From an uncultured Acidimicrobiales bacterium (GTDB lineage: Bacteria > Actinomycetota > Acidimicrobiia > Acidimicrobiales > SZUA-35), in assembly GCA_937976305.1 (NCBI GenBank), contig CALJSB010000007.1, positions 56,653 through 120,652 of the forward strand: a stretch of DNA of 64,000 nt, read 5' to 3'. The notes below the pieces were generated by a model. The model worked only from the letters and a program-made list of their open reading frames with translations, ran no database searches and had not been told where the DNA came from. Positions 34,833 through 43,831 of the stretch are shown here, one piece after another (the stretch's first letter is position 1; the number at the start of each line of letters is the position of its first letter). A program made the translations under genes and the position numbers.

Positions 34833-35507
34833 ATGACCGGTTCCGATTCCACTCATCGGCTCGACGACTTGACCTCTCCGGAGGTTGCGTCGCGGGGTGC
34901 TGCATTGCTGTTCGTACCGCTCGGATCGACCGAGCAACACGGCCCTCACCTGCCGTTGTCTACCGACACCGACATCGCCGTTGCGTGGTGTGAGGCATTG
35001 GCAGCCGGCCGTTCCGATGCCGTCATCGCTCCCCCGTTGCCCTACGGATCGTCTGGCGAACACGCAGGCTTTGCAGGCACGATCTCGATCGGCCAGGAGG
35101 CTCTGCAGGCGGTCCTCATCGAACTTGCCCGCTCTGCGAGCGACAGCTTCGACACGATTGTGTTCGTATCCGGCCACGGCGGTAACACCGTGCCACTCCG
35201 CAAGGCGGTGACGACGTTGCGCGAGGAGGGGCGACGAGTTGCTGCTCTGATGCCCCGGCTCGAAGGTGCCGACGCCCACGCTGGCCATACCGAGACGTCG
35301 ATCATGCTCCACCTCCATCCGGAACGGGTCCGGATGGACCAAGCCGAAGTCGGCGAAACCGCACCCTTGCCTGCGCTCATGGACGAATTGCGAGAAGGCG
35401 GACTGCTCGCCGTCACACCAAACGGCGTGCTCGGTGATCCGCGCACCGCCAACGCCGAAGACGGCGCCGCCCTGCTCGAAGCGCTCACGCGGCTCGAACC
35501 GAGCTGA
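34833..35507 (+). CDS. mftE: Creatininase-family peptidase, probable MftE
   Basis: In mycofactocin synthesis MftE is the peptidase that cuts the modified MftA to release the C-terminal crosslinked dipeptide. 224 aa from the ATG at 34833. Family motifs: LGSTEQHGPHLPLSTDTDIA, PYGSSGEHAGFAGTISIG, FVSGHGGN and ADAHAGHTETSIML, together supplying the metal ligands of the creatininase fold. Creatininase-like enzymes also occur outside this pathway, but mftF two genes downstream supports MftE. It sits about 22 kb from mftABC; a MoxR ATPase gene starts 23 bases after its stop. Confidence 0.85.
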   Translation: MTGSDSTHRLDDLTSPEVASRGAALLFVPLGSTEQHGPHLPLSTDTDIAVAWCEALAAGRSDAVIAPPLPYGSSGEHAGFAGTISIGQEALQAVLIELARSASDSFDTIVFVSGHGGNTVPLRKAVTTLREEGRRVAALMPRLEGADAHAGHTETSIMLHLHPERVRMDQAEVGETAPLPALMDELREGGLLAVTPNGVLGDPRTANAEDGAALLEALTRLEPS

Positions 35508-35530
35508 CCCCCGCTGCTACTGTCGCCGCC

Positions 35531-36508
35531 GTGTCCAGTACTCAGAGCTATGGCCCCGACACTCTCCAAGCACTGCGGACTTCCGTCGTCGGGCGCGGCC
35601 GAGAGCTCGAGTTGATTACTGCTGCGCTCATGGGCAGACGACACCTTGTTCTCGAAGGCCCGCCGGGGACAGGCAAGTCAACGCTTCTGAGGGCGGTTGC
35701 TGACGCATCGAACCAACCGTTCGACTTCGTCGAAGGCAATGCCGAACTCACCCCAGCACGGCTGGTTGGCCACTTTGACCCTGCCCAAGTTCTTGAATCT
35801 GGCTACAGCGAACAGGTGTGGGTCGATGGACCGCTGGCTCGGGCCCTTCGCGAGGGTGGCCTGCTCTACCTCGAAGAGATCAACCGCATCCCCGAAGAGA
35901 CGTTGAACGTCCTCGTCACCGTCATGTCAGAGGGCGATCTCACCGTGCCCCGGTTGGGCCGGATCGATGCTCATCCGGAGTTTCGTCTCGTTGCGGCCAT
36001 GAACCCGTTCGACGCCGTCGGAACCGCGCGCATCTCCGGCGCGATCTACGACCGGATCTGTCGGGTCTCGATGGAGTATCAGTCTGCGACTGACGAACTC
36101 GACATCGCCGCACGTCATGTCGCTGAACTCGATGCAGGGTTCGCTTCCAAGATCGTCGACCTCGTGCGAGCCACCCGGACGCACCGAGACGTGCGAGTGG
36201 GGTCATCGGTTCGCGGTGCCATCGACACGCTCATCCTGTGCCGTGACCTCGCCTCGCTCCGGTCGATGCCGAGCGACTCTCGGGCCGTTGCCCTCGATGC
36301 TGCGATCACGGCGCTGTCGGGCCGCATTCAAGTGCACGACTCAGCGACATTGAGTCCCGAACAGATCATCACCGAGCTCTACGACGCCATCGTTGATGCC
36401 CCCGACGAGGCAGATGGCGATGGCGACAATGGCGACACGCCCGGGGCCGATCCGGGAAAAGCCCGAGCTTCCCAACCGGCAACGACTCCGACGACGAACG
36501 GATCCTGA
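35531..36508 (+). CDS. MoxR-type AAA+ ATPase
   Basis: 325 aa, GTG start. AAA+ ATPase with Walker A GPPGTGKST (near residue 46), Walker B LLYLEEINR, sensor motif AAMNPFD and an SSVRGAID segment in the lid domain. MoxR proteins act as chaperones that insert metals or assemble complexes, working with von Willebrand factor A partners. One such partner is encoded immediately downstream, and its frame overlaps the MoxR stop. The acidic, low-complexity C-terminal tail (about residues 288-325) is not part of the fold. Related pairs (CoxD/CoxE) mature molybdenum hydroxylases, and an orphan CoxL-like subunit is encoded at 13942-16203. Confidence 0.9.
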   Translation: MSSTQSYGPDTLQALRTSVVGRGRELELITAALMGRRHLVLEGPPGTGKSTLLRAVADASNQPFDFVEGNAELTPARLVGHFDPAQVLESGYSEQVWVDGPLARALREGGLLYLEEINRIPEETLNVLVTVMSEGDLTVPRLGRIDAHPEFRLVAAMNPFDAVGTARISGAIYDRICRVSMEYQSATDELDIAARHVAELDAGFASKIVDLVRATRTHRDVRVGSSVRGAIDTLILCRDLASLRSMPSDSRAVALDAAITALSGRIQVHDSATLSPEQIITELYDAIVDAPDEADGDGDNGDTPGADPGKARASQPATTPTTNGS

Positions 36509-37422
36509 CCGGCGAGGAAGCCGAAGAAGCGCTGGTCGAAGACAGACGACGAACGGTCAGTCGCCGCGACCTCGACCGTATCAACGGCTTCTCTGACGTC
36601 TCACCTGACTTGGGTGAACTCGACCCTGACGCCTTCGAGGAGTTTTTCGACGACGACAACGACGCCGGACTCGAGATGCTGGCGCAAATGACGAGGGCCA
36701 TGGACCGCGATCTGGCTGATCTTGCAAAGCGGCTCGCTGGTCGACTGATTCTCGACCTGTCCCGCACCGGGGAAGCTCGACAGACAGGTGTGGGACGCCT
36801 CACCGTTGGCCCAGCTGACGAGTCATCTGGCGACATCGACATCGACGCGAGCCTCGACGGACTGGTCGCGGCCCGAGCCGAACGACGCCCAGCGGATGTG
36901 GAGGACCTCGCCGCTCAGCGATGGCGGAAGCCGGATACCGCCATCTGCTTGCTCGTCGACCGGTCTGGTTCAATGAGCGGCGATCGCTTAGCGAGCGCCG
37001 CCCTGGCAGCGGCGGTGTGTGCCTGGCGAGCCCCCGCCCAGTTTGCTGTTCTCGCCTTTGGCGACCGGGTGCTCGAAATCAAGGCGTTGGATGGTGCGAA
37101 GCAACCGGAATCGGTCGTCTCAGATGTCTTGGGTCTCCGCGGTCATGGCACAACCGATGTGTCTCTCGCGTTGCGGGCCGCTCAGAAGCAGTTCGCAACA
37201 TCAAACGCCCGCCGCCGCATCACGATCCTGCTGTCCGACGCCGAAGTCACCACCGGTGGCGATCCAGTGCCAGCAGCGAAGTCGCTCGACGAACTCGTCG
37301 TGATCGCTCCGTCCGATGATCCCCAGTTCGCTCGGGATCTCGTCCAGGCTGCCGGAGGCAGGCTCGCCGAGGTTGAGGGCCCGACGTCGGTGCTCGACGC
37401 GCTCCGGACCGTCGTGCAGTGA
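36505..37422 (+). CDS. VWA-domain protein, partner of MoxR ATPase
   Basis: About 305 aa. An acidic, Arg-rich N-terminal region leads into a VWA domain with the MIDAS motif LLVDRSGSMSG and GHGTTDVSLAL, then ILLSDAEVTTGGD. This is the usual partner of MoxR ATPases in metal-cofactor maturation. The start is unclear: the coding pattern appears to begin at or before 36505, yet no ATG or GTG is in frame there. Candidates are CTG at 36505, overlapping the MoxR stop (CTGA), or TTG at 36610. The stop overlaps the mftF GTG by four bases. Confidence 0.85.
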   Translation: MTGEEAEEALVEDRRRTVSRRDLDRINGFSDVSPDLGELDPDAFEEFFDDDNDAGLEMLAQMTRAMDRDLADLAKRLAGRLILDLSRTGEARQTGVGRLTVGPADESSGDIDIDASLDGLVAARAERRPADVEDLAAQRWRKPDTAICLLVDRSGSMSGDRLASAALAAAVCAWRAPAQFAVLAFGDRVLEIKALDGAKQPESVVSDVLGLRGHGTTDVSLALRAAQKQFATSNARRRITILLSDAEVTTGGDPVPAAKSLDELVVIAPSDDPQFARDLVQAAGGRLAEVEGPTSVLDALRTVVQ

Positions 37423-38831
37423 GCAGGAACGCCCGGCTGCGGCCGACAAGGCGCCTGCGACAAGCGAACAACAGCGAGTTCCTCATCGGTGGTTCCCCAC
37501 CGACGCTGATGCGTCTGACGAAGGCCGGAACGCAGCGAGTGACTCGTTGGTTCGATGGAGCAGAGGTCGAGCAAAGCGATCTACATCTCGCTCGCCGGCT
37601 CGCGATGAACGGCATGGCTCACGTCGGGCTGATGACCAACGTGACCGAGAACGCTCCCTATGTCGTGATCGTTCCGGTCTACAACGACCACGCTGGCTTG
37701 CGGGCGACGCTGGACGGGCTTGCCGAGCCATTCGGCTTGGTATCGCCGCGGGTCATTGTCGTTGATGACGGGTCCGACGAGCCGGTTGACGTCGCTGAGC
37801 GTGGACGAGAGATTGAGGTGTTACGGATCGACGGTCCAACCGGGCCAGCGAGTGCTCGTAACGCCGGCCTCCGCCATATCCACGACTCCCATGACGGGCC
37901 GGTGGCGTTCGTCGATGCAGGGGTGCGGATCTCGGCCTCGACGCTCGACGTCCTGGTCCGCCAGCTCCAAGAGCCAGTTGTGGCCCCCGTTCTCGCCGTT
38001 GCCCCGAGAGTTCGCTCGACACCCGGCCCCGGACTCATTGCCAGCTACGACTGCAATCACTCGCCCCTCGATCTCGGCCCGGTCGGCGGCTACGTGGGAC
38101 CGGGGCGGCCGCTGTCGTACGTCCCAACGGCGTGCCTCGTCATGTCTGCTGCCGGCATCGCAGCGAGCCAACGCAACGATGCGGACACCTTCGACCCCCA
38201 ATTGCGCTTCGGTGAAGACGTCGACCTGATCTGGCGCATCGCAAAACACGGAGCGATTCGCTACATCCCCGGGTTAGAAGCTCACCATCCGCCGCGGACC
38301 ACGATCGGCGCCTTTGTGAAGCAGCGAATCAACTATGGCTCGGCGGCCGCACCATTGGGAAAGCGCCACGGCTCGTACATCACCCCGTTCCGAACCTCGT
38401 GGTGGGGCCTCGGGGTTACCTTGAGCCTCTTCGGCGGCCATCCGTTCATTGCTGCGGTTGTCGGCATCGTGTCGGCGGTGTCGGTACGCCGTCAACTGCC
38501 AGACGATCTCGAGGACCGATCACAACACGCCCTCCGATTGGTCGGCGAAGGTCACGTGCACTCGCTGACTGCGTTCGCGGCCGCAGCCGTCCGACCGTGG
38601 TGGCCCCTCACGATTGCCCTTGGGCTACGGCAGCCGCATGCCGCGCTCCGACTTCTCGGAGTCGCGGCACTGCGGCGGCTCGTCGGCTCCCGCCACGAAA
38701 GCGCGCTTGCTCCGCGGCCAACACATGTCGGCCTCGGACTTGTGGACGATGTTGCTTACGGCGTTGGCGTGTTGAAGGGGTGCGTGGAGAGTTCAACCCT
38801 CCGCCCACTGCTTCCGACGGTCACGTCGTAG
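37419..38831 (+). CDS. mftF: Family 2 glycosyltransferase, probable MftF
   Basis: MftF adds glucose units to premycofactocin, giving the oligoglycosylated mycofactocins. 470 aa, GTG start overlapping the VWA stop (GTGA). An N-terminal segment (NSEFLIGGSPPTLMRLTKAGTQRV) typical of MftF precedes the GT2 catalytic domain: VIVPVYNDHAGLRATLDGL, VIVVDDGSDEP, GPASARNAGLR, AFVDAGV (DxD-like) and RFGEDVDLIWRIAKHG. A C-terminal hydrophobic region follows. The N-terminal extension and length separate it from generic GT2 enzymes. It is the last gene of the mftE-moxR-VWA-mftF unit and converges on the coiled-coil/NYN gene. Confidence 0.88.
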   Translation: MSRNARLRPTRRLRQANNSEFLIGGSPPTLMRLTKAGTQRVTRWFDGAEVEQSDLHLARRLAMNGMAHVGLMTNVTENAPYVVIVPVYNDHAGLRATLDGLAEPFGLVSPRVIVVDDGSDEPVDVAERGREIEVLRIDGPTGPASARNAGLRHIHDSHDGPVAFVDAGVRISASTLDVLVRQLQEPVVAPVLAVAPRVRSTPGPGLIASYDCNHSPLDLGPVGGYVGPGRPLSYVPTACLVMSAAGIAASQRNDADTFDPQLRFGEDVDLIWRIAKHGAIRYIPGLEAHHPPRTTIGAFVKQRINYGSAAAPLGKRHGSYITPFRTSWWGLGVTLSLFGGHPFIAAVVGIVSAVSVRRQLPDDLEDRSQHALRLVGEGHVHSLTAFAAAAVRPWWPLTIALGLRQPHAALRLLGVAALRRLVGSRHESALAPRPTHVGLGLVDDVAYGVGVLKGCVESSTLRPLLPTVTS

Positions 38832-38841
38832 CGAAAATTCG

Positions 38842-41643
38842 TCAGGGGGCGATGAACAGGTCGAGCAACTGTGCGTTGTCCAAAATCACAGCTCCGCGAC
38901 CCTTGGCGTCAGCAGCCAGCAGCGGGTTATCGGTCACCATGGCAACCGGCCACTCTCGCGGGTAGGTGTCGACCAGCTCAGACAGCGCAGCTGCGGGCTC
39001 GACGCCCTTGGCTGTGAGGCGAACCCGAACGGCTCGCGACACTGGCAACGACTCATCTTCGCCGACCGCACCATCAAAGATCGTGTCCGGGGCGGCGCCC
39101 GTGTCAGCGGCAAGATCACCGAGGTAACTCACGAGTGCATCGCGACGCTCAGCAGTTGAGAGGCTTGGCCATCCCATACCGGCGACGGCATCACCGTCGA
39201 CCAAGAGCACCACGTCTTCGACCTGCACAACGTGGCGGGCCGAGGCAACCGGGTCAGATGCGAGCTCGAGCGGGATGGCGATCGGACGTCGACCGAGAGT
39301 TGAACCATCGTGGGCTGCCTTCGGCTCATCGACCAAGACGTTGTCAGCACCATCAACGATCCCAGCAGGGGTTTCGTCAACGGGGGCTGTGCCCTCGGCC
39401 AGGTCCTCAGCACCAAGTCCATACGACGCCAGCATGGTGTCGAGTTGCGTATCACCGTCGTTGTCATCGGCCGCGGCGGCCGTCTCTTCCTCAGCGGCAG
39501 CGTCTTCTGCCGGATCTTCTTCGACAACGGATTCGGCCGGAACCAGACCTTCGGCCTCGCTGTCGTCCGCGACGACCTCGTCCTCGAGATCTTCAGCAGA
39601 AATCGAATCATCAACCGGCATCTCTTCGACCGGCATCTCATCAACCGTCAACTCGTCGGTGGCCGAATCGGCCTCGACGCCCATGTCGTCTGCGACGGGT
39701 TCGACGTCCTCGAACCCGGCAAGGGCCTCATCAACGGTCAACTCGGCCTCATCAAGTGGCAAGTCAGCAACAGGCGAGTCGCCAACTGGCGTTTCGTCAC
39801 CGGCCGCAATTTCTGAGTCGCTGAGGAACGACGCCGGAGCGACATCGGTCTCAAACGAGCTGTCGACCGTCACACTGGCCGCAGCCTCGGTCTCCTCCTG
39901 GACCATTGCCGTATCTCGCTCTGCGACATCGCGCAGATCGTCAACACCATCGTTGACATTGCCCAGAGACGTCGTCAGGGCGGTGGTCGTGGCGGTTGCA
40001 TCGTTGAGGTTGGTTTCGGCGTTGCCAATGCTGGCTTCGATCGAGGCCGTTGCCTCGGTGACTGCATCGCGAGTGCCACTCAGGCTGGTTCGGACACGAT
40101 CGAGCTGTTCGCTCAGCAGATCGCGCTCTGATTCCATACGTCCGAGCTGCGTCGCAAGGTCGTCGAAGAGGGCTTGCCGGCCAGCAAGCGAGGTCTGACG
40201 CTCACGAACCAGAGCGTCAAGCTCCGATTCGATTGCGGCTCGCTGCTCAGACAGACCGTTGAGTTCGACCTGGAGGTCCTGCCACTGCGACGAGAGCTGA
40301 CCCAACTGGGCTTCGAGATCAACTCGGGCCTGCTCAGCCACCTCGAGACGACGGTTGAGATCATCGCGCTCTGACACAACCGCATCACGCTCTGATTCGA
40401 GCGATGCAATCGAGCCACTGGTTACTTCGAGGTTCGTGGTGACCGTGCTCAGCTCGCCAGCCAGCTGATCTTTGTCAGTGACGAGTTGATCACGCTCAAC
40501 AGCGAGGCTGTCACGCTCAGAACGCACATCGGTGAGCTCAGCCGTGAGGCCGTCTCGCTCGCCGATGATTCCTTCGCGCTCAGTCTTCACGCTGTTGAGC
40601 TCGACCTCGAGCTCTGACGAACGAGCTTCTGCTGACTCGGCCCGGGTGATGACGGCCGCTGAAGCGGTCGATGCCTCAGAGCGGGCAGCAGCGAGCTCGT
40701 TGTCGCGCTCGGCCAGCGAGGCTGACACCGAGGCAAGTTCGTTGCTCACCTCTTCGAGGTTGACGGTTGCTTCCCGAAGAGCTTCTTCGGCAACACCAAG
40801 ACGCTGTTCGGCGTCGGCGAGGCGAGCCTCGGCATCTTGGGCTGCGTGGCGGGCCTGATCGCGCTCGGCTTCGATGCCGGCCACACGGTCGGTGACCGCA
40901 GCGAGATCGGTTTCGAGCTCAGCGACACGTGTGTGAGCTGACTGGCCTTCACTGGCGATGCGATCGCGCTCTTCGGTACGAACGGCAAGTTCGGCCTTCG
41001 CCGCAGCGAGCTCGTTTGCAAGCGATGTTGCTTCTGCTCGACGGGCGGCGACTTCGGTCTCGAGGTCTCCAACCGACGACGAAACGACCTCGCGCTCGTC
41101 GGCAAGCTTGTCGACCAGCGAACGGAGGCTCGTCAGCTCGTTCTCAATTGCGGCACGCTCGGGACCACCAGCTCTGGTCGGCGTTGCCGCCGCAGGCGCT
41201 GACGTCGACGGAGCGACCGGTGCAGGGGTCGGAGCTGCCGTGGGGGCAGCGGGGGCTGGCGGCCGACTCGAGGATGCGGGGGACGGAATTGGCGCAGCAG
41301 GACGCGGCGGCACCGATGCTGGTGGTGCAGCTACTGGCGGAACGGCACTGGTGGCGAAGCGCGTGTCGACGTTTGCGTCATCCCAGCCTGCGGGACGCGT
41401 CAGCCACATCAGGCCAGCGTGTCCAACGCTGGCTTCTGTTGCCTGCGAGGCAACTCGTTGCCGGAATGCTGGATCCTCATCGATTGCTCGCTCGGCCACC
41501 GTGATGGCGCGCCGAGGCAGATGCGCGACGTAGAGAAAGCTCCGCATGGCGGCAGGCGGGTCAATTGGCGGGTTGGCTTCGAGGCCTTCGCGCGCAACCT
41601 GGAACGCCAGCTCACACGCTGGAATCTTTGCGTCGTCTTTCAT
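38842..41643 (-). CDS. Long coiled-coil protein with C-terminal NYN/YacP-like domain
   Basis: 933 aa from the ATG at 41643 (MKDDAKIPACELAF). The N-terminal 90 residues (REGLEANPPIDPPAAMRSFLY ... VGHAGLMWLTRPAGW) resemble the N-terminal region of actinobacterial NYN-domain 'PIN-like RNA-binding' proteins. A Pro/Ala-rich linker is followed by about 400 residues of heptad coiled coil and a very acidic region with repeated (V/L)TVDE-type units. The last 130 residues (VVLLVDGDAVAGMGWPSLSTAERRDALVSYLGDLA ... VAMVTDNPLLAADAKGRGAVIL) match the YacP-type NYN nuclease fold, though VDGDAV replaces the usual VDGYNV. RNA binding or cleavage is inferred only. Confidence 0.82.
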   Translation of the reverse strand: MKDDAKIPACELAFQVAREGLEANPPIDPPAAMRSFLYVAHLPRRAITVAERAIDEDPAFRQRVASQATEASVGHAGLMWLTRPAGWDDANVDTRFATSAVPPVAAPPASVPPRPAAPIPSPASSSRPPAPAAPTAAPTPAPVAPSTSAPAAATPTRAGGPERAAIENELTSLRSLVDKLADEREVVSSSVGDLETEVAARRAEATSLANELAAAKAELAVRTEERDRIASEGQSAHTRVAELETDLAAVTDRVAGIEAERDQARHAAQDAEARLADAEQRLGVAEEALREATVNLEEVSNELASVSASLAERDNELAAARSEASTASAAVITRAESAEARSSELEVELNSVKTEREGIIGERDGLTAELTDVRSERDSLAVERDQLVTDKDQLAGELSTVTTNLEVTSGSIASLESERDAVVSERDDLNRRLEVAEQARVDLEAQLGQLSSQWQDLQVELNGLSEQRAAIESELDALVRERQTSLAGRQALFDDLATQLGRMESERDLLSEQLDRVRTSLSGTRDAVTEATASIEASIGNAETNLNDATATTTALTTSLGNVNDGVDDLRDVAERDTAMVQEETEAAASVTVDSSFETDVAPASFLSDSEIAAGDETPVGDSPVADLPLDEAELTVDEALAGFEDVEPVADDMGVEADSATDELTVDEMPVEEMPVDDSISAEDLEDEVVADDSEAEGLVPAESVVEEDPAEDAAAEEETAAAADDNDGDTQLDTMLASYGLGAEDLAEGTAPVDETPAGIVDGADNVLVDEPKAAHDGSTLGRRPIAIPLELASDPVASARHVVQVEDVVLLVDGDAVAGMGWPSLSTAERRDALVSYLGDLAADTGAAPDTIFDGAVGEDESLPVSRAVRVRLTAKGVEPAAALSELVDTYPREWPVAMVTDNPLLAADAKGRGAVILDNAQLLDLFIAP

Positions 41644-41886
41644 CGGACATTCTCCTTGAGGTCTATGCGAGACACTGCGGGTCCGTGTCCACACAACCGA
41701 CAAAGAACTTGATCGGACGAAGTTCGAAGAAATCCAGCACCTACAGACGATCGTTTCTGAGAGTCACGTTCTGTGAACACTCGCCACTCACCAGTCCTTC
41801 GGTGCGGGGGTGCCTTCGCGCCGCCGCCAAAGTCTTTCGCAGAGTCTCATCGCCCCTGCGTTGCCGCAGGAGAAACGCTACAGCCA

Positions 41887-42021
41887 GTGACGAAACAACG
41901 TCCGACATTCCCATGGATTGACGAACTCGTCGACCGGCAGCGGGGCCACATCATGCGGCAGTCCGGCCTCGAAGTGAGTTCGGGATTTCCGGTCATGTTT
42001 GGAAATCTAGACGACGAGTGA
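41887..42021 (+). CDS. Possible 44-aa small protein
   Basis: A GTG-started frame encoding a hydrophilic peptide containing PTFPWIDELVDRQRGHIMRQSG and ending MFGNLDDE. There is no clear ribosome-binding site. It lies in the 529-base gap between the divergent coiled-coil/NYN gene and the DEDDh nuclease, directly before another small frame at 42034. No homologue recognised; it could be chance. Confidence 0.3.
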   Translation: MTKQRPTFPWIDELVDRQRGHIMRQSGLEVSSGFPVMFGNLDDE

Positions 42022-42033
42022 AAGGACCTCACG

Positions 42034-42138
42034 GTGAGTGTCCGGACTGCCACGGAAAGCCTTGACAGCGAACACATGTTCGTCTTGCATGGCATCGATG
42101 AAGGCGACGACACCCGCACGATCAACCGACCGCCATAA
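42034..42138 (+). CDS. Possible 34-aa leader peptide
   Basis: A GTG start seven bases after a good ribosome-binding site (AAGGA, 42022-42026), encoding a 34-aa peptide that ends INRPP. It stops 34 bases before the preferred start of the DEDDh-GIY-YIG nuclease. The strong Shine-Dalgarno sequence argues that something is translated here. It may be a leader peptide, or the nuclease frame may start earlier than I assign. Confidence 0.35.
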   Translation: MSVRTATESLDSEHMFVLHGIDEGDDTRTINRPP

Positions 42139-42172
42139 CACAGATACCGATGTACCCAGGGTCACAGCACCA

Positions 42173-43765
42173 GTGTCAGCGGCGACGCATCAACGTTCCT
42201 TTGACGAACTCGGTACGCCGCTCCATGACGCAACCTTCTGCGTGATCGACTTCGAAACAACCGGTGGCAGCGCAACCGAGTGCTCGATCACCGAAGTCGG
42301 CGCGGTCAAGGTGCGAGGCGGTGAAGTGATTGGCACGTTCCAGACACTTGTCAATCCGGGTTCGGCCATACCACCCAACATCACGATGATCACGGGCATC
42401 ACCGACCAGCTCGTGATGCGAGCCCCGGAAATGGCAACCGTGCTTCCGTCCCTGCTCGAGTTCATTGGTGGGAGCGTGATCGTGGCCCACAACATCCGGT
42501 TCGACATGGCGTTTCTCAAGAACGCCGTGCATCGTCACGGCGGACCAATGATTGGCAACTCGCAACTCGACACGCTTGCCCTTTCTCGCCGCCTGCTCGC
42601 CGGTGAAGTCCCCAACCACAAACTCGGCGACCTCGCTCGCCGACTCCGCCTCCCGCATCAACCGACCCACCGCGCACTCGACGACGCATGGGCCACCGTC
42701 GACCTCTTGCACTATCTGATCGAACGGGCGAGCGCCTGGGGCGTGACGGGGCTCGACGACCTGCTGGCCCTCCCAACCATCGCTGGCCACCCCCAGTGGC
42801 GAAAGCTCAAGCTCACGACCAGCCTTCCCCGCTCCCCTGGCATCTACCAGTTTCATGACCGTGATGGGCGAGTGCTGTATGTCGGCAAGGCCACCGATCT
42901 TCGGGCCCGGGTGCGGAGCTACTTTTCGAGTGATCAACGGCGCAAGGTGGCCCAGCTCTTGCGCGAGACCGATCGAATCAGCCACCAGGTCTGCAGCAAC
43001 ACGTTGGTTGCGGAGGTGCTCGAACTGCGCCTGATCCACGAGCACCAACCTCGTTTCAACAAGCGCGGGAAACGCCCAATCCGACCTTGCTACGTCCGGT
43101 TGACCTCAAATGAGCGGTTTCCACGGCTCACGATCAGCAACAAGTCGACCGGTTCGGGCATCACGCTCGGCCCGCTCCCCAACCGGCGAGAGGCAGCGGC
43201 GGTCATTGAGGCGCTACAGACGGCCACGCCAATTCGTCGTTGCAACACCCGAATCGGGCGCAACTATGTGCCCAAGGAGGCGCTGTGCACGGCAGCGCAG
43301 CTCGGTGTTGCGATGTGTCCGTGCTCGGGGGCGATTTCTGAGGACGAATATGCCGAAGCGGTCGGGGTCGTGGCCAAGGCGCTGAGCGGCGAACCCGAAC
43401 TGGTGCTGGAACGACTCGAGCGGCGCATGTTCGAGCTCGCAGCCGACGAGCGATTCGAAGAGGCAGCGAGTGTGCGCAATGAAGCCGCCAACTTTGCCCG
43501 GGCCGTTGGCCGGCAACGCCGGCTGACAATGCTCGACAACCTGCATGGTCTGGTGCTCGAAACCAAGACAGGGGCCCGAGTCGAACTCGGCCCGGGTGGG
43601 CGCCTCCCCGGCGAGTTGGCGACCTCTCTCGATGAGGCGTTGTGCGTCGCCTCATGGCTCGAACGTCATGCCGGAACCGTCCGGCTCGTCGCCATCGATG
43701 GTCGACTCGCAAGTGCCTTCCCTGGCGTTCCTGACTTCCAGGCCCGGGAACGGGCTGCGGCCTAG
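42173..43765 (+). CDS. DEDDh exonuclease fused to UvrC-like GIY-YIG endonuclease
   Basis: About 530 aa from the GTG at 42173. The N-terminal domain is a DnaQ-like 3'-5' exonuclease: FCVIDFETTGG (Asp/Glu), VAHNIRFDMAFL and HRALDDAWAT (His-x4-Asp). The second half is a GIY-YIG nuclease: PGIYQFHDRDGRVLYVGKATDLRARVRSYF, followed by a UvrC-like region with FNKRGKRPIRPCYVRL, and a UVR-type FEEAASVRNEAAN segment. This architecture is that of mycobacterial Rv2191 (Cho-like). A role in nucleotide excision repair or damage processing is inferred. As in M. tuberculosis (Rv2191, Rv2192c; recalled), trpD lies nearby. Confidence 0.9.
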   Translation: MSAATHQRSFDELGTPLHDATFCVIDFETTGGSATECSITEVGAVKVRGGEVIGTFQTLVNPGSAIPPNITMITGITDQLVMRAPEMATVLPSLLEFIGGSVIVAHNIRFDMAFLKNAVHRHGGPMIGNSQLDTLALSRRLLAGEVPNHKLGDLARRLRLPHQPTHRALDDAWATVDLLHYLIERASAWGVTGLDDLLALPTIAGHPQWRKLKLTTSLPRSPGIYQFHDRDGRVLYVGKATDLRARVRSYFSSDQRRKVAQLLRETDRISHQVCSNTLVAEVLELRLIHEHQPRFNKRGKRPIRPCYVRLTSNERFPRLTISNKSTGSGITLGPLPNRREAAAVIEALQTATPIRRCNTRIGRNYVPKEALCTAAQLGVAMCPCSGAISEDEYAEAVGVVAKALSGEPELVLERLERRMFELAADERFEEAASVRNEAANFARAVGRQRRLTMLDNLHGLVLETKTGARVELGPGGRLPGELATSLDEALCVASWLERHAGTVRLVAIDGRLASAFPGVPDFQARERAAA

Positions 43766-43831
43766 TCCTCCCCTCCGAACAAAGTTCTGACGCCTTGGAA
43801 TGCACCGCTGGAGTGGTGGGTTTCACCCCCG

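Noticed and set aside
36393..36596. 67-aa frame between MoxR and VWA
   Set aside because: Its ATG cluster is in a third frame, and the Arg/Pro-rich product looks like a shadow of the MoxR tail and VWA start.
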